DNA from: Paeniglutamicibacter terrestris
GTDB lineage: Bacteria > Actinomycetota > Actinomycetes > Actinomycetales > Micrococcaceae
Assembly (NCBI RefSeq): GCF_012271785.1
Contig: NZ_JAAWVT010000009.1
Span: 1-64,000 of the forward strand
Direction: 5' to 3'
DNA: 64,000 bases
Position 1 is the first letter of the stretch. Each line of letters begins with the position of its first letter. The notes under the pieces were generated by a model. The model ran no database searches. It saw only the letters and a program-made list of their open reading frames with translations, and was not told the DNA's origin. The translations under genes were made by a program, and so were the position numbers. This document shows, piece by piece, positions 36,623 to 46,400 of the stretch.

Positions 36623-38158
36623 ATGAGTGAGAGCCTGCTTCCGGACGGCGGCGAAGAGTACGTCCCGTTCAACGAGGACCACATCGCCGAACGCCTGGCC
36701 GAAATCAGCGACGAGGATGCCGACGCACGCGCCACAGCGCTGCTCGCCGGCCTCGACGACTACGACCTTGACCCGGAGGACGCCGAATTGCTGGCGCGTC
36801 TGGGCGAGGACTACGATGACGATGCCGACGAGATCATCCCGCCGGTACTGGCCATCATCGGTCGACCCAACGTGGGCAAGTCCACGCTGGTCAACCGCAT
36901 CTTGGGCCGCCGCGAGGCAGTGGTTGAAGACGTCCCGGGTGTCACCCGTGACCGCGTGTCCTACCAGGCCGAATGGGCTGGACGGAACTTCACCGTAGTT
37001 GACACCGGTGGCTGGGAGCACGATGCCAAGGGCATCCACGCCCGCGTCGCCGAGCAGGCCGAGATCGCCGCCGACTTGGCCGATGTCATTCTCTTCGTGG
37101 TTGACTCGCGAGTTGGCGCTACCGCCACCGACGAGGCAGTAGTGAAGATGCTGCGCCGGAAAAAGAAGCCGGTCTTGTTGGTCGCCAACAAGGTTGATGA
37201 CCAGAACCAGGAAGCCGATTCGGCATTCCTCTGGGGCCTGGGCTTCGGCCAGCCGTGGCCGGTATCGGCCCTGCACGGCCGTGGCGCGGCGGACCTCTTG
37301 GACGAAGTTGTCTCCAAGCTGCCTACCCACTCCGCCTTCGGTGGCATCATCCCGCGTGGTGGCCCGCGCCGCATCGCACTGATCGGCCGCCCGAACGTGG
37401 GCAAGTCATCGCTGCTGAACAAGATGGCCGGCTCTGAGCGCGTGGTTGTTGATACCCTCGCCGGTACCACCCGCGACCCGGTTGATGAGCTCGTGGTCTT
37501 GGGCGACGAGGTCTGGCGCTTTGTTGACACCGCCGGCATCCGCCGCCGTCAGCACATGGCTCAGGGCTCGGACTACTACGCTTCGCTGCGTACCCAGGCC
37601 GCCCTAGAAAAGGCCGAGGTTGCCGTTGTGCTGCTGGCCGTTGATGAGGTGCTCTCGGAGCAGGATGTTCGCATCTTGCAGATGACCATCGATTCGGGCC
37701 GCGCATTGGTTCTCGCCTTCAACAAGTGGGACCTGATGGACGATGACCGTCGTCGCTACCTGGAGCGTGAGATCGAAACCGATCTGGCGCACGTGGAGTG
37801 GGCACCTCGCGTGAACATCTCGGCGCTGACCGGTTGGCACAAGGACAAGCTCGTACCTGCCCTGCACACGGCCCTTGAGTCCTGGGACAAGCGCATCTCC
37901 ACCGGCAAGCTCAACACCTTCCTAGGTGAGCTTGTGGGCGCGCACCCGCACCCATTGCGCGGTGGCAAGCAGCCCCGCATCCTCTTCGCCACGCAGGTAT
38001 CCTCACGCCCGCCGCGTTTTGTGCTCTTCACCACCGGTTTCTTGGATCCCGGGTACCGCCGCTTCATCACTCGCCGCCTGCGCGAGACCTTCGGCTTCGA
38101 AGGAACCCCCATCGAAGTAGCGATGCGCGTGCGCGAAAAGCGTCAGCGTTCGAAGTAG
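36623..38158 (+). CDS. der: Ribosome-associated GTPase Der (EngA)
   Basis: 511 residues. It has two GTPase domains, each with GRPNVGKS (near residues 83 and 256), DTGGW or DTAGI as G3, and NKVD or NKWD as G4. A C-terminal KH-like domain follows ([20 protein letters not shown]). An acidic N-terminal extension of about 70 residues is usual in actinobacteria. Der helps mature the 50S subunit. The frame starts at ATG 36623 after AAAGGAACCACACC. It ends the conserved block; tRNA-Pro follows 84 bases later. Confidence 0.95.
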   Translation: MSESLLPDGGEEYVPFNEDHIAERLAEISDEDADARATALLAGLDDYDLDPEDAELLARLGEDYDDDADEIIPPVLAIIGRPNVGKSTLVNRILGRREAVVEDVPGVTRDRVSYQAEWAGRNFTVVDTGGWEHDAKGIHARVAEQAEIAADLADVILFVVDSRVGATATDEAVVKMLRRKKKPVLLVANKVDDQNQEADSAFLWGLGFGQPWPVSALHGRGAADLLDEVVSKLPTHSAFGGIIPRGGPRRIALIGRPNVGKSSLLNKMAGSERVVVDTLAGTTRDPVDELVVLGDEVWRFVDTAGIRRRQHMAQGSDYYASLRTQAALEKAEVAVVLLAVDEVLSEQDVRILQMTIDSGRALVLAFNKWDLMDDDRRRYLEREIETDLAHVEWAPRVNISALTGWHKDKLVPALHTALESWDKRISTGKLNTFLGELVGAHPHPLRGGKQPRILFATQVSSRPPRFVLFTTGFLDPGYRRFITRRLRETFGFEGTPIEVAMRVREKRQRSK

Positions 38159-38242
38159 TCCAAAAAGTATAGTAAGGTAATCAAGGAGCTTTTCGCAGAC
38201 GGCACCTTCATGCAAATGAGGGAGAACGGCTGCGAAAGCAAC

Positions 38243-38316
38243 CGGGCTATGGCGCAGCTTGGTAGCGCGCCTGACTGGGGGTCAGGAGGCCGTGGGTTCG
38301 AATCCCGCTAGCCCGA
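38243..38316 (+). tRNA. tRNA-Pro (anticodon GGG)
   Basis: A 74-base cloverleaf. The acceptor stem pairs CGGGCTA with TAGCCCG, the discriminator is A, the D-loop is GCGCAGCTTGGTAGCGC, the anticodon arm is CCTGA-CTGGGGG-TCAGG (anticodon GGG reading CCC) and the T arm holds GGGTTCGAATCCC. CCA is not encoded (ACC followed by G). Confidence 0.97.
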
Positions 38317-38322
38317 CCGGTT

Positions 38323-38369
38323 AAAACCCCGGTGATTCAACGAAGTAGCGTTGAATCACCGGGGTTTTT
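38323..38369 (+). terminator. Strong terminator after tRNA-Pro
   Basis: A 19-bp perfect stem between AAAACCCCGGTGATTCAAC (38323-38341) and its complement at 38350-38368, eight-base loop, ending in a run of five T. Confidence 0.93.
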
Positions 38370-38798
38370 CCTTTCTCTAGGCACATTCCCCACTTACGCG
38401 GACTTCCGCGGGTTTCTTCTAGTCTGCGCGAATGGAAAGTGCCCAGGATCTTCCGACCCTCGAGCGGCACCAAAAACCTCCCACTGCGAGCATGATCCGC
38501 CCATTTCATGGCTGCGAGCTCTGGCGCCTTGATCCCTAGCGCTGTGTGGTGGAATTCCTCCCTGCACCGATCCTGCGGGTCACGCGCAACCTTGCGAGCA
38601 GCAGAGCTGCCGCCGGGGGAGGCGTCGTCAAAAAATGAGGCCGCCGCCCGGCCCGATTCTCGAGGAGATAACGGGAGGGGCGACGGCCAGTGAAATCTAG
38701 CGGGGGAATGAGATGTGATCTCATCCCCGGTGGCTATTTCCTGAGTTGAGCCGATCGGTCACTACTTCGGGTGCGGTGAACGAACCGGCAACGGTGAA
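38370..38798. other. Gene-poor 430 bases between tRNA-Pro and the next gene
   Basis: No convincing coding region; short open frames here lack ribosome sites. A hairpin at 38701-38730 (ATGAGAT/ATCTCAT flanked by G and C runs) may terminate the gene at 38799 on the - strand. I saw no copy of the tRNA 3' end that would mark an integrated element. Confidence 0.6.
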
Positions 38799-39485
38799 CT
38801 AGTTAGAGGATCCTGGGTTCTCGGGATTTAGCCCGGTGGGCTCGGGACGCTGTTGTGCATCCAGCTGAGCGCTTCGTTGGGCATCGCGGGCCAACTGCGC
38901 CTGCTTGTCGCTTTCTGCAGCTCTGGCAGTGGCCTGAGACTTCATTTCCGTTTTTAGGCTTTTCATCTTCTTGCCCCGCGCACGCCAGAGGTGCCAGAAG
39001 GTGGCAATACCCACGAACAGAATCAGGGCAGCTGCGGCACCACCCATCGTCCAGGACGGGAACCAGGTCGCACTGATATCAATCATGGACCTAGCCTTGG
39101 CAGCGGCGCCGGAAGAGTTGGCGTAGATACTCAGGGTCAACAGGTTGGGGATGGCCACAATGATGGCCAACACCACGATGACCGCCTTCCATGGCCAGGA
39201 CACCTTTTTGTAGCGTGCTTGCCAAGCGATCAGCAGTGGGACGAAGGTGAAGACAAAGCCGTAGGTAAGGCCCAGGATGATTCCGCTGGTGACGGATCCC
39301 TGTGTTTGGTTGGTGACGCGGGTGGCCCACCACACGGGGAGGAAAAGAAGCACCACGAGATAGACAATGGCCAGAATGATGACGGCGGCAACACCCAAGC
39401 CAATGCGCAGGCCCCAACGGGGTGAGGAATCCTCGCGTTGAGTGTCGGCCGATGAGGACGGGACGGAGTTCTGTGATGCAGACAT
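38799..39485 (-). CDS. Four-helix membrane protein of unknown function
   Basis: About 228 residues from ATG 39485, with GGAAGA upstream; the frame continues nine codons further. There are four membrane helices: GLGVAAVIILAIVYLVVLLFL, then a helix around SGIILGLTYGFVFTFVPLLI, a third VIVVLAIIVAIPNLLTLSIYA, and the fourth GGAAAALILFVGIATFWHLW. The C-terminal 60 residues are charged, helical and Gln/Ala-rich, probably cytoplasmic. Actinobacterial membrane proteins of this shape are common and usually unnamed. It stands alone, between the tRNA and garA, divergent from garA. Confidence 0.8.
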   Translation of the reverse strand: MSASQNSVPSSSADTQREDSSPRWGLRIGLGVAAVIILAIVYLVVLLFLPVWWATRVTNQTQGSVTSGIILGLTYGFVFTFVPLLIAWQARYKKVSWPWKAVIVVLAIIVAIPNLLTLSIYANSSGAAAKARSMIDISATWFPSWTMGGAAAALILFVGIATFWHLWRARGKKMKSLKTEMKSQATARAAESDKQAQLARDAQRSAQLDAQQRPEPTGLNPENPGSSN

Positions 39486-39654
39486 GTGTGCATCTTCCCA
39501 TGCCGAGGGCATAACCGTGGAGATTTAGTACCTCGATATTCAAGAAAACTCCTCGGCGACTAGTAGGCTAATCTGGAGAGTAGGATGCTCAACCCTCTTT
39601 AGGGTTGGACATTGCCAAACGTGAAATATGAAAAGAATTTTTGGAGGACCGGAA

Positions 39655-40119
39655 ATGGCTGAAGCTCAGGTGCCCAAGCAGGGGCACGAAGCATCAACCG
39701 AGACCACAGGCATTGCATTGCCGCCGGTGACGGCGGAAACTGTGGTCTTTTATGGCTTGAGCGCCGAGGAGCGCTCCGCCGTTTCTGCGCTGCCTCACGG
39801 TTCGGCCTTGTTGATCGCACACTCTGGACCAAACCAGGGTGCACGCTTCCTGCTGGATCAGGATATGACCCAGGTCGGACGACATCCAGACGCGGCAGTC
39901 TTCCTTGACGACGTCACCGTCTCCCGTAAGCATGCACAGTTCCTTCGCAACGCCGAAGGCTTCAGCGTCGTCGATAGCGGTTCATTGAACGGGACCTACG
40001 TTAATAACGATCGAGTGGATTCGGTGCGTTTGACCAATGGCGCGGAGGTGCGCATCGGAAAGTTCCGGCTCACCTTCTACATCTCGCTGCCCAACAACCC
40101 GGCCACCGCCCGCGACTAA
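39655..40119 (+). CDS. garA: FHA-domain metabolic regulator of the GarA/OdhI type
   Basis: 154 residues from ATG 39655, with TTGGAGGACC upstream. The N-terminal tail holds the phospho-threonine motif ETTG (Thr17/Thr18), and residues about 60-150 are an FHA domain: VGRHPDAAVFLDD, VSRKHAQF, DSGSLNGTYVNN. In mycobacteria and corynebacteria the unphosphorylated protein inhibits 2-oxoglutarate dehydrogenase and controls glutamate metabolism, and phosphorylation by PknG/PknB releases it. Downstream order MerR-DUF151-MerR is the same as Rv1827-Rv1830. A PASTA kinase gene lies 16 kb away in this window. Confidence 0.92.
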   Translation: MAEAQVPKQGHEASTETTGIALPPVTAETVVFYGLSAEERSAVSALPHGSALLIAHSGPNQGARFLLDQDMTQVGRHPDAAVFLDDVTVSRKHAQFLRNAEGFSVVDSGSLNGTYVNNDRVDSVRLTNGAEVRIGKFRLTFYISLPNNPATARD

Positions 40120-40132
40120 GCAGACCCAGCTA

Positions 40133-40882
40133 GTGATTCAGGCAGCCCGAAACCCGCGACTGGCAGTAGTAGCCGGCGATTCTCAGCGCGCCGTTGCGCT
40201 TAATATCGGCGAGGTCCTCTCTGAGCTACATGAGGAGTTCGCGCAGGTCACCGCCTCGAAGATTCGCTTCCTCGAGGAAAAGGGACTGCTCACACCACAG
40301 CGGACATCGGCCGGGTATCGCAAATACCTGCCCGATGACGTGGGTCGATTGCGCTTCATTTTGGGCCTGCAACGGGACCAATACCTGCCGTTGAAGGTCA
40401 TCAAGGACTACTTGGATGCCGTTGACCGGGGAGATCGCCCCGAGCAGCTCCCTGGCGGACACACCCTTGCCCCGCGTAGCATCAGCGAGCAGATGACCAG
40501 GGATTTGGTGGCGCGCACCCGACCCGTCACCAAGGCTGAGCTGCAGGGTCTGTGCGGTGGCAGCAGCGAATTGATAGAGGACCTGTTGGCCTTCGGCATG
40601 ATTGTGCCGGAAAATGACCGCTTTGATGAGCATGCGCAAAAGATCGCTGTTGCCTCGGCGGCACTGGCCGGCCATGGCATCGAACCACGGCATCTACGCG
40701 CCTTCCGGGCAGCGGCCGATCGCGAAGTAGGACTCGTTGAGGGAGTAGTTGCCCCGCAGCGTAGCCGCGGCGATATGGCCTCACGAGCGCGAGCAGCGGA
40801 AACCGCTCGGGAGATCAGCGACGCTTGCATGGCTCTGCACGGAGCACTTGTTAATGGAGCCATCGCAAAAATGGACCACTAG
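40133..40882 (+). CDS. ftsR: MerR-family regulator, FtsR type
   Basis: About 249 residues from GTG 40133, 13 bases after garA. The MerR helix-turn-helix reads VALNIGEVLSELHEEF followed by KIRFLEEKGLLTPQRTSAGYR and a recognition wing. It continues with LGLQRDQYLPLKVIKDYLD and an unusual C-terminal helical domain without metal-binding cysteines. The position next to garA/odhI is that of Rv1828 and of corynebacterial FtsR, an activator of ftsZ; that function is taken by homology and position. The frame is open from 40037 inside garA. Confidence 0.85.
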   Translation: MIQAARNPRLAVVAGDSQRAVALNIGEVLSELHEEFAQVTASKIRFLEEKGLLTPQRTSAGYRKYLPDDVGRLRFILGLQRDQYLPLKVIKDYLDAVDRGDRPEQLPGGHTLAPRSISEQMTRDLVARTRPVTKAELQGLCGGSSELIEDLLAFGMIVPENDRFDEHAQKIAVASAALAGHGIEPRHLRAFRAAADREVGLVEGVVAPQRSRGDMASRARAAETAREISDACMALHGALVNGAIAKMDH

Positions 40883-40933
40883 TTGGGCCCCGGTGACTGC
40901 CGATAGCAGTTGCCCCGAGTTAGGAGCGGAACC

Positions 40934-41416
40934 ATGCACGAACTTGAAGTTGTGGGAGTACGCATCGAACTTCCCTCCAACCAGCCGCTGGTCCTGCTCA
41001 AGGAAATCCACTCGGCGCGGCACCTTCCCATTTGGATCGGTGCGCCGGAAGCCTCGGCGATTGCCATGTTCCAGCAGGGCATTGTTCCACCCCGCCCACT
41101 GACTCATGATCTGATGATTTCCACCTTCCACGCCCTGGGTGCCCCGTTGATCCGCGTCGAAATCATTTCGGTGCTAAATGCCGTTTTCACCGCCGAATTG
41201 GTGTTTGCCAACGATGTGCGGGTTGATGCCCGGTCCTCGGATGCCATTGCCCTGGCCTTGCGGGCGCAATGTCCCATTCTGTGCGATGACAAGGTGCTTG
41301 ATGAAGCCTCGGTCCTTGTTTCTGATGACGCAGAGGTCGCCGAGGGTGAAGAAGATCAGGTGCGCGAATTCCGTGAATTCCTCAACGAAGTTGAGCCAGA
41401 AGATTTTGATAAATAG
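40934..41416 (+). CDS. DUF151/bifunctional nuclease family protein
   Basis: 160 residues from ATG 40934, preceded by TAGGAGCGG. The BFN domain is clear: QPLVLLKEIHSARHLPIWIG, EASAIAMFQQG, then DVRVDARSSDAIALALRA. Plant and thermophile members have RNase/DNase activity, but in actinobacteria the role is unknown. The C-terminal 35 residues are strongly acidic. It lies between two MerR genes, as Rv1829 does. Confidence 0.9.
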   Translation: MHELEVVGVRIELPSNQPLVLLKEIHSARHLPIWIGAPEASAIAMFQQGIVPPRPLTHDLMISTFHALGAPLIRVEIISVLNAVFTAELVFANDVRVDARSSDAIALALRAQCPILCDDKVLDEASVLVSDDAEVAEGEEDQVREFREFLNEVEPEDFDK

Positions 41417-41457
41417 ACGGCTGTGCGCGACACGCCTCAAGTTAAGCTTGAAGGTCT

Positions 41458-41486
41458 TTGACGCGGCCCCAATGTAGTCGTACCGT
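41458..41486 (+). promoter_or_regulatory. Putative sigma-70-type promoter of the second MerR gene
   Basis: TTGACG (41458-41463) and TACCGT (41481-41486) are separated by 17 bases. The leader to ATG 41606 would be about 110 bases. Not tested. Confidence 0.4.
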
Positions 41487-41605
41487 CGAAGCATAAGTTT
41501 ACTAAGGTTTGCCCTTCTGAGGTTCTCGGTTTCACTCGCAAAGAAATCGTCCCACGCCTGGCAGGCCTCCTTCCCTCACGGGGATGCTTGAGCAAGGAGA
41601 TTCCA

Positions 41606-42190
41606 ATGAATCCCACGGACGACCAACGCGCAACGCCCCTTAGGCATGCCACCTCGCAGCACAATACTCAAGGACTTCTCTTCACCGAGGACCTTCCAGT
41701 GCTTGATGAGGACGCGGGCTATCGCGGTCCCATCGTGTGCAAGGCCGCGGGAATCACCTACCGCCAACTCGACTACTGGGCCCGAACCGGACTGGTTGAG
41801 CCCGCCGTGCGCGAGGCCAGCGGTTCCGGGACTCAGCGCCTCTACGGCTTCCGCGACATCTTGGTGCTCAAGGTCGTGAAGCGCCTGCTGGACACCGGCG
41901 TTTCCTTGCAACAGATCCGCAGCGCCGTGGAACATCTGCGTGAACGCGGTGTTGAAGACCTGGCCCAGATTACGCTGATGAGCGATGGCGCCTCGGTCTA
42001 CGAATGCACCTCAGCAGACGAGGTCATCGACCTGGTGCAGGGCGGACAGGGCGTGTTTGGTATCGCCGTCGGCCGGGTCTGGCGCGAAGTTGAAGGTTCC
42101 CTGTCCCAGCTGCCCAGCGAACGAGCCAGCGAAGAATTACCGCAGGACGAGTTGTCCTTGCGCCGGGCCGCGAAGCGCTCGGCCAGCTAG
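41606..42190 (+). CDS. MerR-family regulator (Rv1830 type)
   Basis: 194 residues from ATG 41606, with AAGGAGATTCC upstream. The winged helix is GITYRQLDYWARTGLVEPAVR, followed by RLYGFRDILVLKVVKRLLDTGVSLQQIRSAV. No effector-binding cysteines. Mycobacterial Rv1830 is in the same position and affects cell division genes. It is followed by a strong hairpin terminator. Ligand and targets are unknown. Confidence 0.88.
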   Translation: MNPTDDQRATPLRHATSQHNTQGLLFTEDLPVLDEDAGYRGPIVCKAAGITYRQLDYWARTGLVEPAVREASGSGTQRLYGFRDILVLKVVKRLLDTGVSLQQIRSAVEHLRERGVEDLAQITLMSDGASVYECTSADEVIDLVQGGQGVFGIAVGRVWREVEGSLSQLPSERASEELPQDELSLRRAAKRSAS

Positions 42191-42222
42191 GGCCTTTGCC
42201 GCTCCGACCCTCGTGAATGAGT

Positions 42223-42276
42223 TGGGCCGGGGTGTTCCTCACATCTACACGTGAGGAACACCCCGGCCCACCTCTT
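42223..42276 (+). terminator. Terminator of the MerR gene
   Basis: A perfect 20-bp stem: TGGGCCGGGGTGTTCCTCAC (42223-42242) with its complement at 42251-42270, eight-base loop, followed by CCTCTTT. Confidence 0.85.
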
Positions 42277-42339
42277 TAACTTCGGCGATCGCTGATGGTC
42301 GATTGCGCCGGACCGGGTGCAGGAAAGCATCGGGACAGC

Positions 42340-42390
42340 AAAAAACCGCTTCTTCGTGAGTTGGTCCTGCTCATCTCACGGAGAAGCGGT
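42340..42390 (-). terminator. Terminator of the ParA-like gene on the - strand
   Basis: ACCGCTTCTTCGTGAG (42345-42360) pairs with 42375-42390 (16 bp including one G-T). Reading the - strand, the stem is followed by TTTTT, the complement of the A-run at 42340-42344. Confidence 0.85.
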
Positions 42391-42411
42391 CTTGTGTGTG
42401 CTGGGATGTAG

Positions 42412-43230
42412 CTACTTCTTGGGGGAGTCGGTGATGTTCCGCAGCAGCTCATCAAAGAGCCCTGCGGTCTTTTGCGCGGGGCGACCTGGCCACTGGTGCA
42501 CCGAATAGGCGGCACCCTGGATCTGCTGCCAATCGGCAAACTCGGGCAACTCCGGGCTCAAAACGGAGGCCCCGAACATGGAGCGCATCTCGGTCAGGCG
42601 GAAGCGGTGCTCATCGGAATCCTTGCGGACGCGGTTAGCGACAACATCGATGCGGCCAAGATCCGGTGCATATTCCTTGCGGAACATTTCTAGGGCGCGC
42701 TGGGTACGTTCTGTACCTGCCACGGAGAAGAGAGAGGGCTCGGCAACCAGCATGATGCGATCACTCGCGCTCCACGCCATTCGAGTCAACCCGTTCAGCG
42801 ATGGTGGGCAGTCAACCAACACCAGGGCGTAACCCGAAGTCTTAGAAAGTAACTGAGTGAGTCGACGCAAATCGCGAGCGCGTAAATCTGGGCGGTCGTA
42901 AATACCGGTGTAGGCATCGCCCACCGCTACATCCAATACCGGAACACGGGTCAGTGAACGTTTGGAGATGGCCTTGGCCTGCCATGAGCTGGAGACGATG
43001 TTGTCAGAGAGATTCGCCTTGCGCGCATTTTTCAGCATGCGCCCGATCGTCAACTTGCCCTCGGCTCGAACTCCCAGACCGGTGCTGGCATCGGCATGTG
43101 GATCAAGGTCGATAACGAGTGTGGGTATACCAGCGGCTAGGGCGGCCGAAGCTAGCCCCAATGTAACGGAGGTCTTGCCTACGCCACCTTTAAGGCTGCT
43201 AATGCTCACTACCTGCACGGAACTGACCAC
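42412..43230 (-). CDS. ParA/MinD-like ATPase without a visible partner
   Basis: 272 residues from GTG 43230, with AAAAGGGC upstream. KGGVGKTSVTLGLA is a deviant Walker A, TLVIDLDPHADASTG and LVLVDCPPSLNGLTRM follow. There is no ParB, and the gene is alone between two terminators and the divergent pyc gene. ParA-like proteins place plasmids, chemosensory arrays, carboxysomes or origins; which applies is unknown. It differs from the scpAB-linked ParA at 31.1 kb (no long N-terminal tail). Confidence 0.85.
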   Translation of the reverse strand: MVSSVQVVSISSLKGGVGKTSVTLGLASAALAAGIPTLVIDLDPHADASTGLGVRAEGKLTIGRMLKNARKANLSDNIVSSSWQAKAISKRSLTRVPVLDVAVGDAYTGIYDRPDLRARDLRRLTQLLSKTSGYALVLVDCPPSLNGLTRMAWSASDRIMLVAEPSLFSVAGTERTQRALEMFRKEYAPDLGRIDVVANRVRKDSDEHRFRLTEMRSMFGASVLSPELPEFADWQQIQGAAYSVHQWPGRPAQKTAGLFDELLRNITDSPKK

Positions 43231-43496
43231 GCCCTTTTCTACTGTTAGTTGCTCGCGACTAAACGATTGGTTCCCTCAACATCATAATCGGGTTCCGGCG
43301 GCTTTGCCGACACCACCCAAAATGAGCGACTGACACCAGTGTTTCGTACCTCACGCAATCTTTTGCGGTGCGTGTGCGCGGTCACTGTATGGTGTGACGT
43401 GGGGCGCCAGCGACTACTGCGGCCCCAACGTCGCAAACTCACGACCTGAGATATGTGTGCGTCATTCACCCCCCTTTATCATTTCGCAGGAGCACC

Positions 43497-46400
43497 ATGT
43501 TTACTAAGATCTTGGTAGCCAACCGCGGCGAGATCGCCATCCGCGCCTTCCGTGCCGGCTACGAGCTGGGCGCGAAGACCGTCGCCGTATACCCCTACGA
43601 GGATCGCAACTCGATCCACCGCCAAAAGTCTGATGAGGCGTACCGCATTGGTGAAGAAGGCCACCCGGTACGTGCCTACTTGGATGTGGACGAGGTCATC
43701 CGTGTCGCCAAGGAAGCCGGCGCGGATGCCATTTACCCGGGCTACGGATTCCTCTCGGAAAACCCTGATCTTGCCCGCGCTGCGGCCGAAGCAGGGATTA
43801 AGTTCATTGGCCCGGCCGCGGAAATCCTCGAGATGGCAGGAAACAAGGTCGAAGCCTTGCGGGCTGCCCGTGCGGCGGGCATCCCCGTGCTGCAGTCCTC
43901 GGAGCCGAGCTCCGATGTTGAGTACCTCACCGCCGAGGCCGACAAGATCGGCTTCCCGGTCTTTGTTAAGGCAGTAGCCGGCGGTGGCGGGCGAGGCATG
44001 CGCCGCGTGGATAGCCGCGACCAATTGGCCGAATCGCTCTCCGCGGCGATGCGCGAAGCCGCAAGCGCCTTTGGTGATGACACGATGTTCGTTGAACAGG
44101 CGGTGCTGCGTCCGCGTCACATCGAGGTCCAGATCCTGGCCGATGAGCATGGCAACGTCGTTCACCTCTTTGAGCGTGATTGCTCGCTGCAGCGCCGGCA
44201 CCAGAAGGTCATCGAGATCGCTCCGGCACCGAACCTGGACGAGAAGATCCGCCAGGCTCTTTACTCCGATGCCGTGAAGTTCGCCAAGTCGCTGAAGTAC
44301 CAGAACGCTGGAACCGTGGAGTTCCTGGTTGATACCGTGGGCGAGCGCGCTGGTCAGCACGTGTTCATCGAGATGAATCCGCGCATCCAGGTGGAGCACA
44401 CCGTCACCGAAGAAATCACCGACGTTGACCTGGTGCAGGCGCAGATGCGCATTGCCGCCGGTGAAACGCTCGAAGAGCTGGGGATCCGACAGGACGAGCT
44501 GCAGATCCGCGGCGTTGCCCTGCAGTCGCGTATCACCACCGAGGACCCGGCCAACGGCTTCCGCCCGGACGTCGGAACCATCACCGTGTACCGCTCGGCC
44601 GGCGGCTCCGGCGTGCGCCTGGACGGTGGCACCATCTACACCGGCGCCGAAGTCTCCCCGCACTTTGACTCGATGCTGGTCAAGCTCACCTGCCGTGGAC
44701 GCGATTTCCCCACCGCGGTGGCTCGCGCCCGGCGTGCCCTGGCAGAATTCCGTGTTCGCGGTGTGACAACGAACATCCCGTTCCTGATGAACGTGCTTGA
44801 TGACCCGACGTTCCTGGCCGGCGAGGCCGCCACCGACTTCATCGACACACACCCGGAGCTGCTCGCGGGCAAGAAGTCACAGGACCGTGGCACCAAGGCG
44901 CTGGCGTTTTTGGCCGACGTGACGGTCAACCAGCCCAACGGTGAACGCATTGACGGCATCGATCCGCGCAAGAAGCTGCCGGCTTTCCCCGGAGATAAGG
45001 CTTCGCAGCCCGAACGTAGCCCGTTTGATGGTCCCTCGGATCAGGTTCCGGCCGCCGGCTGGCGCCAGCGTCTGCTGGAACTTGGCCCGGAGGGCTTTGC
45101 CAAGGCGCTGCGTGACTCCACGGCGGTGGCAGTCACCGATACCACCTTCCGCGATGCGCACCAGTCCCTGCTGGCCACCCGCGTGCGAACCCGTGACCTC
45201 TTGGCCGCGGCGCCCGCCTACGCTCACGTGATGCCGCAGCTGTTCTCCATGGAGGTCTGGGGCGGTGCGACCTACGATGTGTCGCTGCGCTTCCTGGGCG
45301 AGGATCCGTGGAAGCGACTGGCGCTCTTGCGTGCCGAGCTGCCGAACATCCCGCTGCAGATGCTGCTGCGCGGACGCAACACCGTGGGCTACACCCCGTA
45401 CCCGACGGAGGTCACCGACGCGTTTGTGAAGGAAGCCGCTGCCACCGGCATCGACATCTTCCGCATCTTCGACGCGCTGAACGACGTCTCACAGATGGCC
45501 CCGGCCATCAAGGCGGTACGCGATACGGGTACGGCCGTGGCCGAGGTGGCCCTGTGCTACACCGGCAACCTGCTGGACCCCAAAGAAGATCTGTACACGC
45601 TGGATTACTACCTGAATTTGGCACAGCAGATTGTTGACGCCGGGGCACACATCCTGGCGATCAAGGACATGGCCGGGCTGCTTCGCCCGGCGGCGGCCAC
45701 CAAACTGGTCACCGCCCTGCGCGAACGCTTTGATTTGCCGGTGCACCTGCACACCCACGACACCGCCGGTGGCCAGTCGGCCACGCTGATGGCTGCGATC
45801 AACGCTGGCGTCGACGCGGTGGATGTTGCCGCCGCCTCGATGTCCGGGACCACCTCCCAGCCATCGTCCTCGGCCCTGATTGCCGCGCTGGAGAACACCG
45901 AGCGCGACACCGGGATCTCCCTTGAGGCAGCAGCCTCGCTGGAACCGTACTGGGAATCGGTGCGCACCATGTACGCACCGTTCGAATCCGGGCTTACGGC
46001 TCCGACCGGACGCGTTTACCGCCACGAAATCCCCGGAGGCCAGCTCTCCAACCTGCGCCAGCAGGCCATCGCACTGGGCCTGGGGGAGCGCTTCGAGGCC
46101 ATCGAAGACATGTACACCGCGGCCAACGCGATCCTCGGCCGCCTGGTAAAGGTCACCCCGTCTTCCAAGGTGGTGGGCGATTTGGCCCTGCAGCTGGTGG
46201 GTATGGGTGTTGACCCGGTGGAGTTTGAAAAGAACCCGCAGTCCTTCGACATTCCGGATTCCGTCATCCAGTTCCTCTCCGGGGAACTGGGAGATCCTCC
46301 GGGAGGCTGGCCCGAGCCGTTCCGCTCCAAGGCCTTGGAGGGGCGCGTGGTGCGTCCTCACGTTGAGCAATTGCTGGCCGAAGACTCCGCGGCACTGAAC

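Noticed and set aside
38508-38693. Short open frame in the gap after tRNA-Pro
   Set aside because: No start signal, no codon bias and no similarity I recognise.
43479-44852. 457-codon antisense frame over pyc, and similar ones at 45489-46550, 48566-49708 and 49977-51737
   Set aside because: Each mirrors a confirmed enzyme gene (pyc, mtr, acyl-CoA ligase) and has no start signal or family motif.
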